Assembly (NCBI GenBank): GCA_017553505.1
Contig: JAFZLD010000028.1
Span: forward strand, 1 to 58,026
Source: Lachnospiraceae bacterium
GTDB taxonomy: Bacteria; Bacillota; Clostridia; Lachnospirales; Lachnospiraceae
Length of the DNA stretch: 58,026 bases
Reading direction: 5' to 3'
Below, piece by piece: positions 26,542 through 36,027 of this stretch (within the stretch, counting starts at the first letter, position 1; each line of letters starts with the position of its first letter). Both the position numbers and the translations under genes were made by a program. A model generated the notes under the pieces. It made no database searches. It saw nothing but the letters and a program-made list of their open reading frames with translations, and was not told the DNA's origin.

Positions 26542-27822
26542 TTATACCTCTTCGATAGCCTTACCTATATCCGTTCTCATGTATTTGTTGGCAAAAGAAA
26601 CCCACTTTGTAGCCTCGTATGCCTTGGCTCTGGCTTCTTTAAGCGTAGCGCCGGTAGCGGTTACGCCCAGTACTCTTCCGCCGTTTGTAACTATCTTGCC
26701 TGCCTCATTGAACTTGGTGCCGGCGTGGAAGCAATAGTAATCATCCTTGCCCTCAAAGTTCTCAAGACCGGTTATCTCAAAGCCTTTCTCGTAAGAAAGC
26801 GGGTATCCGTCGCTTGCAAGCACTACGCATACCGCAGCATTGTCGGCAAACTTCAAATCGATATCAGCCAGTTTACCGTCGATGCAGGCATCCACTACAT
26901 CAATTATATCACTTTCCATGCGGGTTAACACCACCTGAGCCTCGGGGTCGCCGAAACGGGCGTTGTACTCGAGTACTCTCGGTCCCTTGGGAGTAAGCAT
27001 AAGTCCAAAGAAAATAACTCCCTTAAACTCTCTGCCCTCTGCCTTCATGGCATCAACCGTACGCTGGTAAATATTCTCCTTACAGAACTTGTCAACTTCT
27101 TCGGTATAGAAGGGGCTGGGTGAGAAGTTACCCATTCCGCCGGTATTTAAGCCTTCGTCATTGTCCTTGGCACGCTTGTGGTCCTGCGCGGAGGACATGG
27201 TCTTAATGGTATTGCCGTCTACAAAAGAAAGAACGGAAACCTCGCGGCCTGTCATGAACTCTTCGATAACAAGTCTGTTGCCTGCGGTACCGAATTTCTT
27301 ATCAAGCATTATCTCTCCGACACCGGCCTTGGCCTCTTCCAATGTATTGCAGATTAATACGCCCTTGCCGAGTGCAAGACCGTCTGCCTTAAGAACAATC
27401 GGCATAGGTGCGGTCTCAAGATATTTAAGAGCATCTTCCGCATTGTCAAAGGTTTCATAGGCTGCGGTGGGAATATTGTATTTCTTCATAAGATCCTTGG
27501 AAAAGGCCTTGCTGCCTTCCAGGATGGCTGCGTTCTTGCGGGGGCCGAAAACTCTTAAACCGCGGGCTTCAAGCACATCCACAATACCGCCTACCAGGGG
27601 ATCGTCGGGTCCCACGATTACAAGATCAACGGACTTTTCAACCGCAAAATCCGCAATCTTTTCAAACTCCATAGCCTTAATATCTACACATTCCGCAATC
27701 GCTGCAATTCCCGCATTGCCGGGAGTCGCATAAATCTTGGAAACACGCTTAGATTTGCTAACACTTGTGGCAATGGCGTGCTCTCTTCCGCCGCCTCCCA
27801 CAATAAGTACTGTCATACCCAT
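26542..27822 (-). CDS. purD: Phosphoribosylamine-glycine ligase
   Basis: Joins glycine to phosphoribosylamine using ATP, step two of purine synthesis. It is an ATP-grasp enzyme: VLIVGGGGREHAIA at the start, PIVLKADGLALGKGV in the ATP-grasp region and FKGVIFFGLMLTPKGPRVLEYNARFGDPE near residue 280 (in part) are PurD signatures. The length of 426 residues is normal. AAGGAGG precedes the ATG by 8 bp. It follows purN in the run and abuts the zinc-ribbon gene. Confidence 0.96.
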   Translation of the reverse strand: MGMTVLIVGGGGREHAIATSVSKSKRVSKIYATPGNAGIAAIAECVDIKAMEFEKIADFAVEKSVDLVIVGPDDPLVGGIVDVLEARGLRVFGPRKNAAILEGSKAFSKDLMKKYNIPTAAYETFDNAEDALKYLETAPMPIVLKADGLALGKGVLICNTLEEAKAGVGEIMLDKKFGTAGNRLVIEEFMTGREVSVLSFVDGNTIKTMSSAQDHKRAKDNDEGLNTGGMGNFSPSPFYTEEVDKFCKENIYQRTVDAMKAEGREFKGVIFFGLMLTPKGPRVLEYNARFGDPEAQVVLTRMESDIIDVVDACIDGKLADIDLKFADNAAVCVVLASDGYPLSYEKGFEITGLENFEGKDDYYCFHAGTKFNEAGKIVTNGGRVLGVTATGATLKEARAKAYEATKWVSFANKYMRTDIGKAIEEV

Positions 27823-27847
27823 TGTACTATCCTCCTTGAGACTATCA

Positions 27848-28447
27848 TTAACCTATAGTAAGTTCTCCCGATACAATCTTTCTTACCGTCTCGGGAAGTA
27901 TAATCCACTCAGCCTGCTCCATGACTCTCTTCTGAAGAATCTCGGGAGTGTCGCCGTCTTCGACGCATACTGCCTTCTGGGCAATAATCTTGCCGGTATC
28001 GATACCTTCATCCACGAAATGCACGGTGGCGCCCGTCACCTTAACCCCGCGAGCCAGCACACCTTCATGCACCTTAAGTCCATAGTACCCCTTTCCGCAG
28101 AAAGAAGGTATTAAGGAAGGATGAATATTTATTATTCTATTCTTAAATTCTCTGATAACGCATACGGGAACGTTCACTAGGAAGCCTGCAAGCACCACAA
28201 GTTCGGGCTTACATTCCTTAAGTCCCGCAAGGAGCGCCTCGTTAAAGGCCTCTCTGTCGGAGAAAGTCTTAGGCGAAATGCAAACGGCTTCAATACCACG
28301 TTTTCTCGCTCTTTCAAGGGCAAAAGCACCGGGATTGTTACTGATAACGCGTACTATCTCCGCTCCGGGAATCTTACCCGCATCGATAGCATCAAATATC
28401 GCCTGAAGATTGGTACCGCCTCCGGATACGCATACACAAATTCTCAT
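27848..28447 (-). CDS. purN: Phosphoribosylglycinamide formyltransferase
   Basis: Adds a formyl group from 10-formyl-THF to GAR, step three of purine synthesis. MRICVCVSGGGTNLQAI at the start, NIHPSLIPSF with the catalytic His-Asn region, and TGATVHFVDEGIDTGKII are diagnostic. The ATG at 28447 has AGGAG 9 bp upstream; a TTG two codons earlier is less likely. About 199 residues, which is normal. It lies between purM and purD. Confidence 0.95.
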   Translation of the reverse strand: MRICVCVSGGGTNLQAIFDAIDAGKIPGAEIVRVISNNPGAFALERARKRGIEAVCISPKTFSDREAFNEALLAGLKECKPELVVLAGFLVNVPVCVIREFKNRIINIHPSLIPSFCGKGYYGLKVHEGVLARGVKVTGATVHFVDEGIDTGKIIAQKAVCVEDGDTPEILQKRVMEQAEWIILPETVRKIVSGELTIG

Positions 28448-28467
28448 AATCAAAAGCTCCTACAGGA

Positions 28468-29499
28468 TTAAATAAGCTTAACGCCCTTCTCGCCGGAAAT
28501 GGTCTTACCGAGTACGTAAGGGGTATCGCCTGCAGCCTTGATGGCGGCAATGGTATCTTCAACATCGTTCTTGTCTACGCATACTACCATGCCGATACCC
28601 ATGTTGAAGGTGTTGTACATCATTTCATCACTGATGTCGCCGGTCTTTTGAAGCATTTTGAAAATAGCGGGTACTTCGTAGCTGTCCTTCTCAATCTCCG
28701 CAACGATTCCGTCGGGAAGCATTCTCGGAATGTTCTCGTAGAAGCCGCCGCCCGTAATGTGGCTGCAGCCCTTAATGGTTACGCCGTATTCCTTGATGCT
28801 CTTTAAAGCCTTAACATAGATTCTGGTAGGCTCGATTAAAGCCTCTCCGAGAGTCTTGCCAAGTTCTTCGTAATAAGTGTTAAGGCTTTCGGTGGTCATC
28901 TCAAACACTTTTCTTACCAAAGAAAATCCGTTGGAATGAACGCCTGTTGAAGCCATTCCTATAAGTACGTCACCGGGTAAAATGTTCTCGCCGGTAATTA
29001 AATTCTTTCTGTCTACTACGCCTACGGAGAATCCCGCAAGGTCGTATTCGTCCTCGGGCATAAGTCCGGGATGTTCTGCCGTCTCACCGCCGATAAGCGC
29101 GCAACCCGACTGTCTGCAGCCTTCAGCCACACCGCCTACGATTGTCGCAATCTTCTCGGGATAATTCTTACCGCATGCTATATAGTCAAGGAAAAACAAA
29201 GGCTCACCGCCTGCGCAGGCTACGTCGTTAACGCACATGGCAACAGCGTCGATTCCGATGGTATCGTGCTTGTCAAGAAGAAATGCAAGCTTAACCTTGG
29301 TACCGCATCCGTCCGTTCCCGAAAGAAGAACCGGATCCTCCATGTCCTTAAAGCTTTCCATAGAAAAGGCTCCCGAAAATCCGCCGATTCCGCCCAATAC
29401 CTCGGGTCTAAAGGTGCTCTTAACCGCTGCCTTCATAAGCTCCACGGATTTGTAACCGGCTTCGATGTCCACTCCGGCATTCTTGTAATCAAGTCCCAT
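28468..29499 (-). CDS. purM: Phosphoribosylformylglycinamidine cyclo-ligase (AIR synthetase)
   Basis: Closes the imidazole ring, step five. The protein begins [15 protein letters not shown], the PurM signature, and carries [15 protein letters not shown] and [13 protein letters not shown] as ATP and substrate motifs. 343 residues, normal length. It lies 17 bp after purE and is followed by purN. Confidence 0.96.
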   Translation of the reverse strand: MGLDYKNAGVDIEAGYKSVELMKAAVKSTFRPEVLGGIGGFSGAFSMESFKDMEDPVLLSGTDGCGTKVKLAFLLDKHDTIGIDAVAMCVNDVACAGGEPLFFLDYIACGKNYPEKIATIVGGVAEGCRQSGCALIGGETAEHPGLMPEDEYDLAGFSVGVVDRKNLITGENILPGDVLIGMASTGVHSNGFSLVRKVFEMTTESLNTYYEELGKTLGEALIEPTRIYVKALKSIKEYGVTIKGCSHITGGGFYENIPRMLPDGIVAEIEKDSYEVPAIFKMLQKTGDISDEMMYNTFNMGIGMVVCVDKNDVEDTIAAIKAAGDTPYVLGKTISGEKGVKLI

Positions 29500-29516
29500 A
29501 ACGTTTCTCCTTGTTA

Positions 29517-30023
29517 TTATTTACTGTAGTTTTTGTAGCCGTTTTCCTGAAGATTTGCATCTTTCTTTTCAACGGCTTCTTTCATCTTCTGTGTGTAATC
29601 TTTGAGTTTATTAAGTAGACCGGCATCACTTACTGCGAGCATCTTAACCGCAAGAAGTCCCGCATTCTGACCGCCGTTAATGGCTACGGTGGCAACTGGA
29701 ATGCCGCTTGGCATCTGAACTATGGAATATAAAGAATCTCTACCGCCAAGGCTGGTGGTATGCATAGGAATACCGATAACGGGCATGGGGAAAATAGCCG
29801 CGCACATACCGGGCAGATGAGCTGCCATGCCTGCGCCTGCGATAATTACCTTAACGCCTCGCTCCTCTGCGGTCTTAGCGTATTCAAAAAATGTATCGGG
29901 CTCTCTGTGAGCCGAAATAATGCGCATCTCGTAAGAAATGCCAAACTCCTCGAGTATGTCTGCGGCCTTGGCCATTACAGGCATATCCGAATCACTTCCC
30001 ATAACGATGGATACTGTAGCCAT
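29517..30023 (-). CDS. purE: N5-carboxyaminoimidazole ribonucleotide mutase
   Basis: Interconverts N5-CAIR and CAIR in purine synthesis. The start [17 protein letters not shown] and the SAHREPD motif with the active-site histidine identify PurE class I; GMAAHLPG also fits. 168 residues, normal. AAAGGA is 7 bp upstream. First of the purE-purM-purN-purD run, downstream of a small membrane protein gene with only 36 bp between. No PurK partner was seen in the window. Confidence 0.95.
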   Translation of the reverse strand: MATVSIVMGSDSDMPVMAKAADILEEFGISYEMRIISAHREPDTFFEYAKTAEERGVKVIIAGAGMAAHLPGMCAAIFPMPVIGIPMHTTSLGGRDSLYSIVQMPSGIPVATVAINGGQNAGLLAVKMLAVSDAGLLNKLKDYTQKMKEAVEKKDANLQENGYKNYSK

Positions 30024-30059
30024 ATCAATGTCCTTTCGTAAACCGGTGCTATCCGCCGC

Positions 30060-30377
30060 TTAAATACCAGCGTACAGAATCGCACTCACAATCAGCACGT
30101 CAACCACGTTCCAGGCAATTCCGATATACGAAAACAGGTAGAACTTGTCGGGCTCGGACTTGCCGAGGGCTCCGAGGATAATACCCAATGCGGAGAAAAC
30201 GGTGCATAGAAAGGCCGTTGCTCCGAAAGAGCCGCCCACTTCCCCTCTTCTGGTGTAGGATACGATGATCACAAGCATCAGAAAGACAAAAGAAAGAACC
30301 GCAAGGATAGTGGAAAAAATGCCCTTTTTCGTATGTTCTTTGTTGGAATAGATGTATTTACGCTGCGTTTTTTTCAT
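30060..30377 (-). CDS. Small membrane protein, possibly DUF6142-like
   Basis: 105 residues. A basic N-terminus (KKTQRKYIYSNKEHTKKG) precedes three likely transmembrane helices (about residues 19-41, 52-69 and 80-104). The layout matches small Lachnospiraceae proteins of the DUF6142 type, though I cannot confirm that. No function can be assigned. No clear ribosome binding site precedes the ATG, and a promoter candidate ends only a few bases before it, so the message could be leaderless. It heads the purE-purM-purN-purD run. Confidence 0.65.
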   Translation of the reverse strand: MKKTQRKYIYSNKEHTKKGIFSTILAVLSFVFLMLVIIVSYTRRGEVGGSFGATAFLCTVFSALGIILGALGKSEPDKFYLFSYIGIAWNVVDVLIVSAILYAGI

Positions 30378-30387
30378 AACAATAAAT

Positions 30388-30416
30388 ATTCTATATTCTA
30401 TTTAGGCCCGTGACAA
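30388..30416 (-). promoter_or_regulatory. Candidate promoter for the membrane protein-purEMND run
   Basis: On the minus strand TTGTCA (30411-30416) and TAGAAT (30388-30393) are 17 bp apart, in the 62-bp gap after pyrE. Transcription would start within about 5-10 bp of the start codon at 30377. Confidence 0.5.
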
Positions 30417-30439
30417 TGAGAAATTGCACGAAATCCTTT

Positions 30440-31114
30440 CTAAACTGCGCCGTATTCCTTGTAATATGCGTCAATTGCGGCTGCGATTTCGTCGTTGATT
30501 ACCACGCGGCCTTTGACTTCGCGGTTGGTCAGGTGTTCTTTGACCTCAGCCATGGTAACGATAGCTGCGGTGTCGAATCCGTAAAGGTCTTTAATCTCGT
30601 CAAGCGCGCACTTGGTGCCCTGTCCTCTTTCCATTCTGTTAAGGGATACCATGAGGCCGAGGATTTCAACGTTAGCCTGGGCTCTGATGATGGGGAAGGT
30701 CTCCTCGATGGACTTACCGGAAGTGGTAACGTCTTCGATTATAACCACTCTGTCGCCGTCCTTGAGCTTGGAGCCAAGAAGGATGCCGGTGTCGCCGTGA
30801 TCCTTAACTTCCTTACGGTTGGAGCAGTATCTAATCTCCTTGCCGTATAACTTGGAAAAAGCAATAACCGTTGCAACCGATAACGGAATACCCTTGTATG
30901 CGGGTCCGAAAAGCACATCAAAGTCTGTGCCGAACTTGTCATGAATGGCCTTGGCATAATACTCGCCGAGTCTCATAAGCTGTGAGCCGGTTACGTACGC
31001 GCCCGCATTCATAAAGAAAGGGCTCTTACGACCGCTCTTAAGTGTGAAGTCACCGAACTTAAGAACGTCGGCTTCCACCATAAATTCAATAAATTCCTGC
31101 TTGTAGCTTTCCAT
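30440..31114 (-). CDS. pyrE: Orotate phosphoribosyltransferase
   Basis: Makes OMP from orotate and PRPP. The PRPP-binding motif is RVVIIEDVTTSGKSIEE, and FFMNAGAYVTG near the start is typical of the longer PyrE type. About 224 residues. The ATG at 31114 has GAGAGGA upstream; the earlier TTG overlaps that site. It follows pyrF by 25 bp, forming a UMP-synthesis pair. Confidence 0.95.
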   Translation of the reverse strand: MESYKQEFIEFMVEADVLKFGDFTLKSGRKSPFFMNAGAYVTGSQLMRLGEYYAKAIHDKFGTDFDVLFGPAYKGIPLSVATVIAFSKLYGKEIRYCSNRKEVKDHGDTGILLGSKLKDGDRVVIIEDVTTSGKSIEETFPIIRAQANVEILGLMVSLNRMERGQGTKCALDEIKDLYGFDTAAIVTMAEVKEHLTNREVKGRVVINDEIAAAIDAYYKEYGAV

Positions 31115-31139
31115 TATGTATCCTCTCAATGTACCTTTA

Positions 31140-32057
31140 TTAGAAAATTCTGTTGATATCTTCTCTCATGTCGATAACTGCCTGACGGGCTGCGTCTGCA
31201 TAGCCTGTCTCGCCGAATGACTTGTATTTCTCCTGCTGATAAGCTGCGATGATGCCTCTTGAAGAGTTAACGATAGCGCCTAAGCCGTCTTCGTTAAAGA
31301 AAGGTCTTAAGCCGTCTGCGGTACCGCCCTGTGCGCCGTAACCGGGTACAAGGATGTAAGCCTTAGGCATAACTTTTCTCATGGCAGCGCCCATTTCGGG
31401 ATAGGTAGCACCTACTACCGCACCTACGTAGCTGTAGGAATCGCTCATAAGGTCTGCGCCCCATTCGGCTACCTTCATGGCTACCTGCTCGTATAAGGGC
31501 TTACCGTCGATAAGTCTGTCCTGGAACTCGCCGGAGCTGGGATTAGAGGTCTTAACGAGTACGAATATACCTTTCTTTTCCTTGCGGCATACGTCCATGA
31601 AGGGCTTGATGCCGTCGATGCCAAGGTAAGGGTTAACTGTAGCGAAGTCCTCGCCGAAGCCTTCGTACTTAACTCCTTCAATCTCTACGCCTGATAAGTG
31701 GCCCACTGCATATGCTTCACTGGTGGAACCGATGTCGCCTCGCTTAATGTCACCAAGGACGATGAGGCCTTTGCTGTGGCAGTAGTCAACGGTTTCTTTG
31801 AACGCGATGACGCCTTCTACGCCGAACTGCTCGTACATGGCAATCTGGGGCTTAACGCAGGGTACTAAATCTGCGATGGCGTCCACGATGCCTTTATTGT
31901 ATTCAACTATTGCCCTTGCGGCACCTGTAAGATTGGCGCCGTGTTCCTTGAAGTTCTTCTCCTTAAGGAAGTTAGGCATAAGCTTAAGAGTCGGATCGAG
32001 TCCTACTACTATGGGAGCGTTTGTAGCCTTGATACGCTCGACGAGTTTGTTAATCAT
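31140..32057 (-). CDS. pyrF: Orotidine 5'-phosphate decarboxylase, subfamily 2
   Basis: Decarboxylates OMP to UMP. The protein has VVGLDPTLKLMPNF and the catalytic LIVLGDIKRGDIGSTSEAYA region with its Asp-Lys-Asp pattern, then ILVPGYGAQGG and NSSRGIIAAY for phosphate binding. At 305 residues it is the long subfamily 2 form rather than the 240-residue Bacillus type. GGAGGAACC precedes the ATG. A terminator separates it from nrdD. Confidence 0.95.
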   Translation of the reverse strand: MINKLVERIKATNAPIVVGLDPTLKLMPNFLKEKNFKEHGANLTGAARAIVEYNKGIVDAIADLVPCVKPQIAMYEQFGVEGVIAFKETVDYCHSKGLIVLGDIKRGDIGSTSEAYAVGHLSGVEIEGVKYEGFGEDFATVNPYLGIDGIKPFMDVCRKEKKGIFVLVKTSNPSSGEFQDRLIDGKPLYEQVAMKVAEWGADLMSDSYSYVGAVVGATYPEMGAAMRKVMPKAYILVPGYGAQGGTADGLRPFFNEDGLGAIVNSSRGIIAAYQQEKYKSFGETGYADAARQAVIDMREDINRIF

Positions 32058-32093
32058 TTGGTTCCTCCACGTACTGAATTCTCATATAACTTT

Positions 32094-32124
32094 AAAAAAG
32101 GAGGTTGATTATCTCAACCTCCTT
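32094..32124 (-). terminator. Terminator of nrdD
   Basis: An 11-bp perfect stem AAGGAGGTTGA/TCAACCTCCTT with a 5-nt loop, followed on the minus strand by TTTTTTAAAG. It lies between the nrdD stop and pyrF. Confidence 0.93.
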
Positions 32125-32128
32125 ATAT

Positions 32129-34516
32129 TTATACTGTAACTTGTGCCTCGGTTTCAACATATTTTTTGATATTGGATGCATTTACGTATTTCTTAAACTC
32201 TCCTTTATCAACCACCACAAGAGTCGGCGCCTGCATGATACGGTATCTTTCCACAAGCTCTCTGTTCTCTTCGGCATCTATCAAAATGTAGTCGATTCCT
32301 TCAAGCATTTCCTTGGCAAGTTTACAATTCGGGCAGGTCTTGGTGGTGAAGAGGTACTTAACGTTAACGGGTTCCTCAACACTTACTTCGCGATCCGCAT
32401 CGGCTGAAATCTTGACAATTCTGCTTACAGGTCTCTTGAGGGAGGAATTGGCAATGTCGTAGGTCTTACGATTGGTGTATTCCTGAGCCTTACCGTCATT
32501 CCAGTTCTGAACCGGTCTGTAGTAACCTGTTATACGGCTGTATACTTCTGTGGTCTCGCCGCAGAAAGGACAAACCTTCTTCTCACCTGCGAGGTATCCG
32601 TGATTCTTACAGATAGAATATGTAGGTGAAAGTGTATAGTAAGGAAGCTTGTAATTGTCTGCAATGGTCTTAACAAGGCTTGCCGCTGCCTTCCAGTCGG
32701 GAAGCTTCTCACCTAAGAATGCGTGGAATACGGTACCTGAGGTGTAAAGCGTCTGCAAATCATCCTGAATGTCGAGAGCATCGAAGATATCCGATGTAAA
32801 CTCAACGGGAAGGTGGGATGAGTTAGTGTAGTAAGGTGTGTCACCGGGCTTACCTGCGGTCTTGATGGCGGGCCAGCGCTTCTTATCGTGCTTGGCAAGT
32901 CTGTATGTGGTACTCTCGGCGGGAGTAGCCTCAAGGTTGTAAAGGTCACCGTACTGCTGCTGATATTCGGAGAGACGGTTACGCATGTGATTAAGAACCT
33001 TCTTGGTAAACTCCTGAGTCTTGGGGTCTGTCATGTCTGCTCTTAACCAGTTTGCGTTAAGGCCGACTTCGTTCATACCGATAAGACCGATGGTCGAGAA
33101 GTGATTATCAAATGTTCCGAGGTATCTCTTGGTGTAAGGATAAAGTCCTTCATCAAGGAGCTTAGTAATAACGCCACGCTTAATCTTAAGTGAGCGTGCG
33201 GAAATATCCATAAGTCTGTTGAGACGCTTAAAGAAGTCGTCTTCATTAGTGGAAAGGTAAGCGATACGAGGCATGTTAATGGTAACAACGCCTACGGATC
33301 CCGTGGACTCACCTGAGCCAAAGAAACCGCCTGTCTTCTTACGAAGTTCTCTAAGGTCAAGTCTTAAACGGCAGCACATGGAACGAACGTCCGAAGGCTC
33401 CATATCGGAATTGATGTAGTTAGAGAAATAAGGAGTACCGTACTTGGAGGTCATTTCGAAGAGAAGCTTGTTATTCTCTGTCTCTGACCAGTCAAAGTCC
33501 TTGGTAATGGAATATGTGGGGATGGGATACTGGAATCCGCGTCCGTTGGCATCGCCTTCGACCATGGTCTCGATGAAGGCTTTGTTGATCATATCCATTT
33601 CTTTCTTACAATCCTTGTACTTGAAGGCCTGAGGCTCGCCGCCTACGATAGCGGGAAGTTCTGCAAGATCGGCGGGTACGGTCCAGTCCAAAGTGATGTT
33701 TGAGAAAGGAGCCTGAGTACCCCATCTGGAAGGAGTGTTAACGCCGTAAATAAAGGCTTCGATACACTTCTTAACCTCGGGATATGTAAGGTTGTCTATC
33801 TTAACGAAAGGTGCAAGATAAGTGTCAAATGATGAGAAAGCCTGTGCGCCTGCCCATTCGTTCTGCATGATACCGAGGAAGTTAACCATCTGGTTGCAAA
33901 GTACGGACAAGTGTCTTGCGGGTGCGGAAGTAATCTTACCGGGAATACCGCCGAGGCCCTCTGTAATAAGCTGTTTTAAAGACCATCCGGCACAGTAACC
34001 TGTGAGCATGGAAAGGTCATGTATATGAATATCGGCGTTTCTGTGCGCCTCTGCGATTTCTTCGTCGTAAATTTCGCTCAGCCAGTAATTCGCCGTAACG
34101 GCACCGGAGTTTGAAAGAATAAGGCCGCCTACGGAATACGTAACTGTGGAATTTTCTTTAACACGCCAGTCTTCAACCTTAACATAGCTGTTGACCACGT
34201 CTTTATAATCAAGGATGGTGGACTTCATCTCACGCATCTTTTCATGCTGCTTACGGTAAAGAATATAAGCCTTGGCAACCTCTGAATAGCCTGTCTGCTC
34301 AAGCACTCTCTCTACGCTGTCCTGGATATCCTCCACATGAATTGCGCCGTCTTTAACCTTGGACTGAAAATCTGCAGTAACCCTTAAGGAAAGAAGGTCT
34401 ATGATATCATTGGAATACTCCATCTCCGTTGCCACAAAAGCCTTCATGATGGCATCGCTGATCTTTGTAAGTGTAAAATCCGATGCAGTCCCGTCTCTCT
34501 TAATCACCTGATACAT
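32129..34516 (-). CDS. nrdD: Anaerobic ribonucleoside-triphosphate reductase with fused glutaredoxin-like domain
   Basis: Class III enzyme that makes deoxyribonucleotides without oxygen. Order: an N-terminal ATP cone (YQVIKRDGTASDFTLTKI), the large catalytic barrel, a zinc site with CPFCGE, and the glycyl radical at G664 in RITGYYRP. An extra C-terminal domain of about 75 residues carries C728-P-N-C731 in a thioredoxin/glutaredoxin fold pattern with a cis-proline-like MQAPTLVVV. Total 795 residues, longer than many NrdD. The activase NrdG is not in the window. Two NrdR boxes lie upstream. Confidence 0.95.
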   Translation of the reverse strand: MYQVIKRDGTASDFTLTKISDAIMKAFVATEMEYSNDIIDLLSLRVTADFQSKVKDGAIHVEDIQDSVERVLEQTGYSEVAKAYILYRKQHEKMREMKSTILDYKDVVNSYVKVEDWRVKENSTVTYSVGGLILSNSGAVTANYWLSEIYDEEIAEAHRNADIHIHDLSMLTGYCAGWSLKQLITEGLGGIPGKITSAPARHLSVLCNQMVNFLGIMQNEWAGAQAFSSFDTYLAPFVKIDNLTYPEVKKCIEAFIYGVNTPSRWGTQAPFSNITLDWTVPADLAELPAIVGGEPQAFKYKDCKKEMDMINKAFIETMVEGDANGRGFQYPIPTYSITKDFDWSETENNKLLFEMTSKYGTPYFSNYINSDMEPSDVRSMCCRLRLDLRELRKKTGGFFGSGESTGSVGVVTINMPRIAYLSTNEDDFFKRLNRLMDISARSLKIKRGVITKLLDEGLYPYTKRYLGTFDNHFSTIGLIGMNEVGLNANWLRADMTDPKTQEFTKKVLNHMRNRLSEYQQQYGDLYNLEATPAESTTYRLAKHDKKRWPAIKTAGKPGDTPYYTNSSHLPVEFTSDIFDALDIQDDLQTLYTSGTVFHAFLGEKLPDWKAAASLVKTIADNYKLPYYTLSPTYSICKNHGYLAGEKKVCPFCGETTEVYSRITGYYRPVQNWNDGKAQEYTNRKTYDIANSSLKRPVSRIVKISADADREVSVEEPVNVKYLFTTKTCPNCKLAKEMLEGIDYILIDAEENRELVERYRIMQAPTLVVVDKGEFKKYVNASNIKKYVETEAQVTV

Positions 34517-34560
34517 TTGGTTTATTCTCCCTTTTGTTTATTACCAAACCCCGTGCCTTT

Positions 34561-34645
34561 AGTGTATCAAAGTAGCTATTGAAAGTCAATTGAAAAAACA
34601 CAAAATATCGAGATTTTTATATTATGTAACCCCAATATCTTGTGT
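34561..34645 (-). promoter_or_regulatory. nrdD promoter with two NrdR boxes
   Basis: On the minus strand TTGACT (34584-34589) and TACACT (34561-34566) are 17 bp apart. Directly upstream lie ACACAAAATATCGAGA (34598-34613) and CCCCAATATCTTGTGT (34630-34645), both close to the NrdR-box consensus acaCwAtATaTwGtgt. Their starts are 32 bp apart, about three helical turns, as is typical for paired NrdR boxes. NrdR should repress nrdD when deoxynucleotides are plentiful. Confidence 0.85.
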
Positions 34646-34740
34646 TTTCTTTGTCTGAAAACTATGTGCAAATTTGAGTTTTCCCCGTGGTTGACACATC
34701 TTAATCAAATCGGTCAATTTTTGAGGCGGTTGACATAACA

Positions 34741-34766
34741 AAAACACCCCACCATATAGTGGGGTG
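34741..34766 (-). terminator. Terminator of the TPR lipoprotein gene
   Basis: Stem CACCCCAC/GTGGGGTG (8 bp, 6-nt loop) with TTTTTG on the minus strand, just after the stop codon of the TPR gene. Confidence 0.9.
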
Positions 34767-34773
34767 CGGGTGT

Positions 34774-35835
34774 TTACTGTCGTGTATGTCGTGTTGCGAG
34801 AAACAAAGCTTCGTGCTGAGCGGCCTCGTCCTTGGGGTATTTCTCGAGGTAGGCTTCCATCTTCTCGCGGGCGGTGTCGAAATCGAGCAGGTACTCGTAG
34901 GTTACCGCCTCATTGTACAGGAGTTCTTTCTCCCATTCCGGGGCATCGAGCTTAAGTCCAAAAGAAAATGCCGAGAGGGCGCCTTCGTAGTCGTTAAGCT
35001 TCCAGCGGCAGACGCCGAGCTGATTGTAGACGGCGGCGTTGTTGCCTTTCTTTTCCAGATATGCCGCATAAAGGCTGGCGGCGTAGGAGTAGTCGGACAT
35101 GGCTTCGTAAGTCTTGCCGAGCACGAGGATGGACTCGGGGTCGGTGTCGACCTTCGCCTTCTCTAAGTATACGCGGGCGTTGGAGTAATCGCCCAGGCAG
35201 TAATGCATGCGGCCGCGGTCGTAGTCGGAAATCTTGCGGTTTCCGTCTTCAAGAATAGCCTTGAGATAGGCGTCCGCCTCAGCCTCGAATCCTGCGTTGA
35301 GTATGGAATAGAAAATATCTATATGAAGGTCGTAATTGTCATTGTCTCCCGCCGTAACCTTGGCAAAGTCGGTATCGGCGCCGGTCTTGTCTTCTGTCTT
35401 AAGCCTGCAGAGCGCGCGACGATAATATGCGTCGGTATCCTTGGGTCTGAGATTCACGATGGCGGTATAAACGTCCGCAGCCTCCTGATACTTACCTGCT
35501 TTCTCGTATGCGTAGCCGAGGTAGTAGTTGATGTCGTAATCCACTTCTTTGATACGGCCGTTGCTCTTCTCCAGGGCTTTAATCAGTGCCGCAGCACCCT
35601 CGTCGTACTCGCCGTTGGCTATATAAGCGATTCCGAGGCCTCTGTACGCGTCCTTTCTGTCGTCTTCCTCGGCCAGAGATTTAAGGAAATTGTCTCTTGC
35701 TTCGGGATACTGATTATTCAAAAGATACGCATAAGCGGTATCGTAATACATCGTAGGCTTCTTGCCACAGCCCGAAAGCAATGTGGCGGACGCGACAAAT
35801 GCAGTTGTAATTATGGTTAACAGCTTCTTTTTCAT
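34774..35835 (-). CDS. TPR-repeat lipoprotein
   Basis: About 353 residues. It begins MKKKLLTIITTAFVASATLL with lipobox LLSGC, so it is lipidated and held on the outside of the membrane. The rest is a series of tetratricopeptide repeats (for example AYAYLLNNQYPEARDNFLKS, DAYRGLGIAYIANGEYDEGA and INYYLGYAYEKAGKYQEAAD), which usually mediate protein binding. The ATG at 35835 is chosen because it gives the signal peptide at the very start; a frame opening at 35871 adds 12 residues. No strong ribosome binding site was seen. It stands alone and its partner is unknown. Confidence 0.85.
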   Translation of the reverse strand: MKKKLLTIITTAFVASATLLSGCGKKPTMYYDTAYAYLLNNQYPEARDNFLKSLAEEDDRKDAYRGLGIAYIANGEYDEGAAALIKALEKSNGRIKEVDYDINYYLGYAYEKAGKYQEAADVYTAIVNLRPKDTDAYYRRALCRLKTEDKTGADTDFAKVTAGDNDNYDLHIDIFYSILNAGFEAEADAYLKAILEDGNRKISDYDRGRMHYCLGDYSNARVYLEKAKVDTDPESILVLGKTYEAMSDYSYAASLYAAYLEKKGNNAAVYNQLGVCRWKLNDYEGALSAFSFGLKLDAPEWEKELLYNEAVTYEYLLDFDTAREKMEAYLEKYPKDEAAQHEALFLATRHTRQ

Positions 35836-36027
35836 AGAATTGATTTTAGCATATCTCACATGAAAAAGCATCGTTTGGCAAAAATTTATATAAAACTTAA
35901 CAAATCGTAATTTGCGCCGGAATTTTTCGTTGTGTCGGTGGGGAAAGTATGCTATTTTTTAGATGTATTTTTCCAAAAGCGCGATTCTTACGCGTTAAAC
36001 TAAATATTTACAGAAAAGAGGAGCACA
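35836..36027 (+). promoter_or_regulatory. Divergent region upstream of the PurF-like gene
   Basis: A 192-bp AT-rich spacer. A plus-strand promoter candidate is TTGTGT (35930-35935) with TATTTT (35953-35958), 17 bp apart. The ribosome binding site AGAGGAG precedes the ATG at 36028. I looked for a purine or PRPP riboswitch here and saw none. Confidence 0.4.

Noticed and set aside
29500-36027. Purine or PRPP riboswitch before purE or the PurF-like gene
   Set aside because: No xpt-type or PRPP-type core was recognised in the short leaders.
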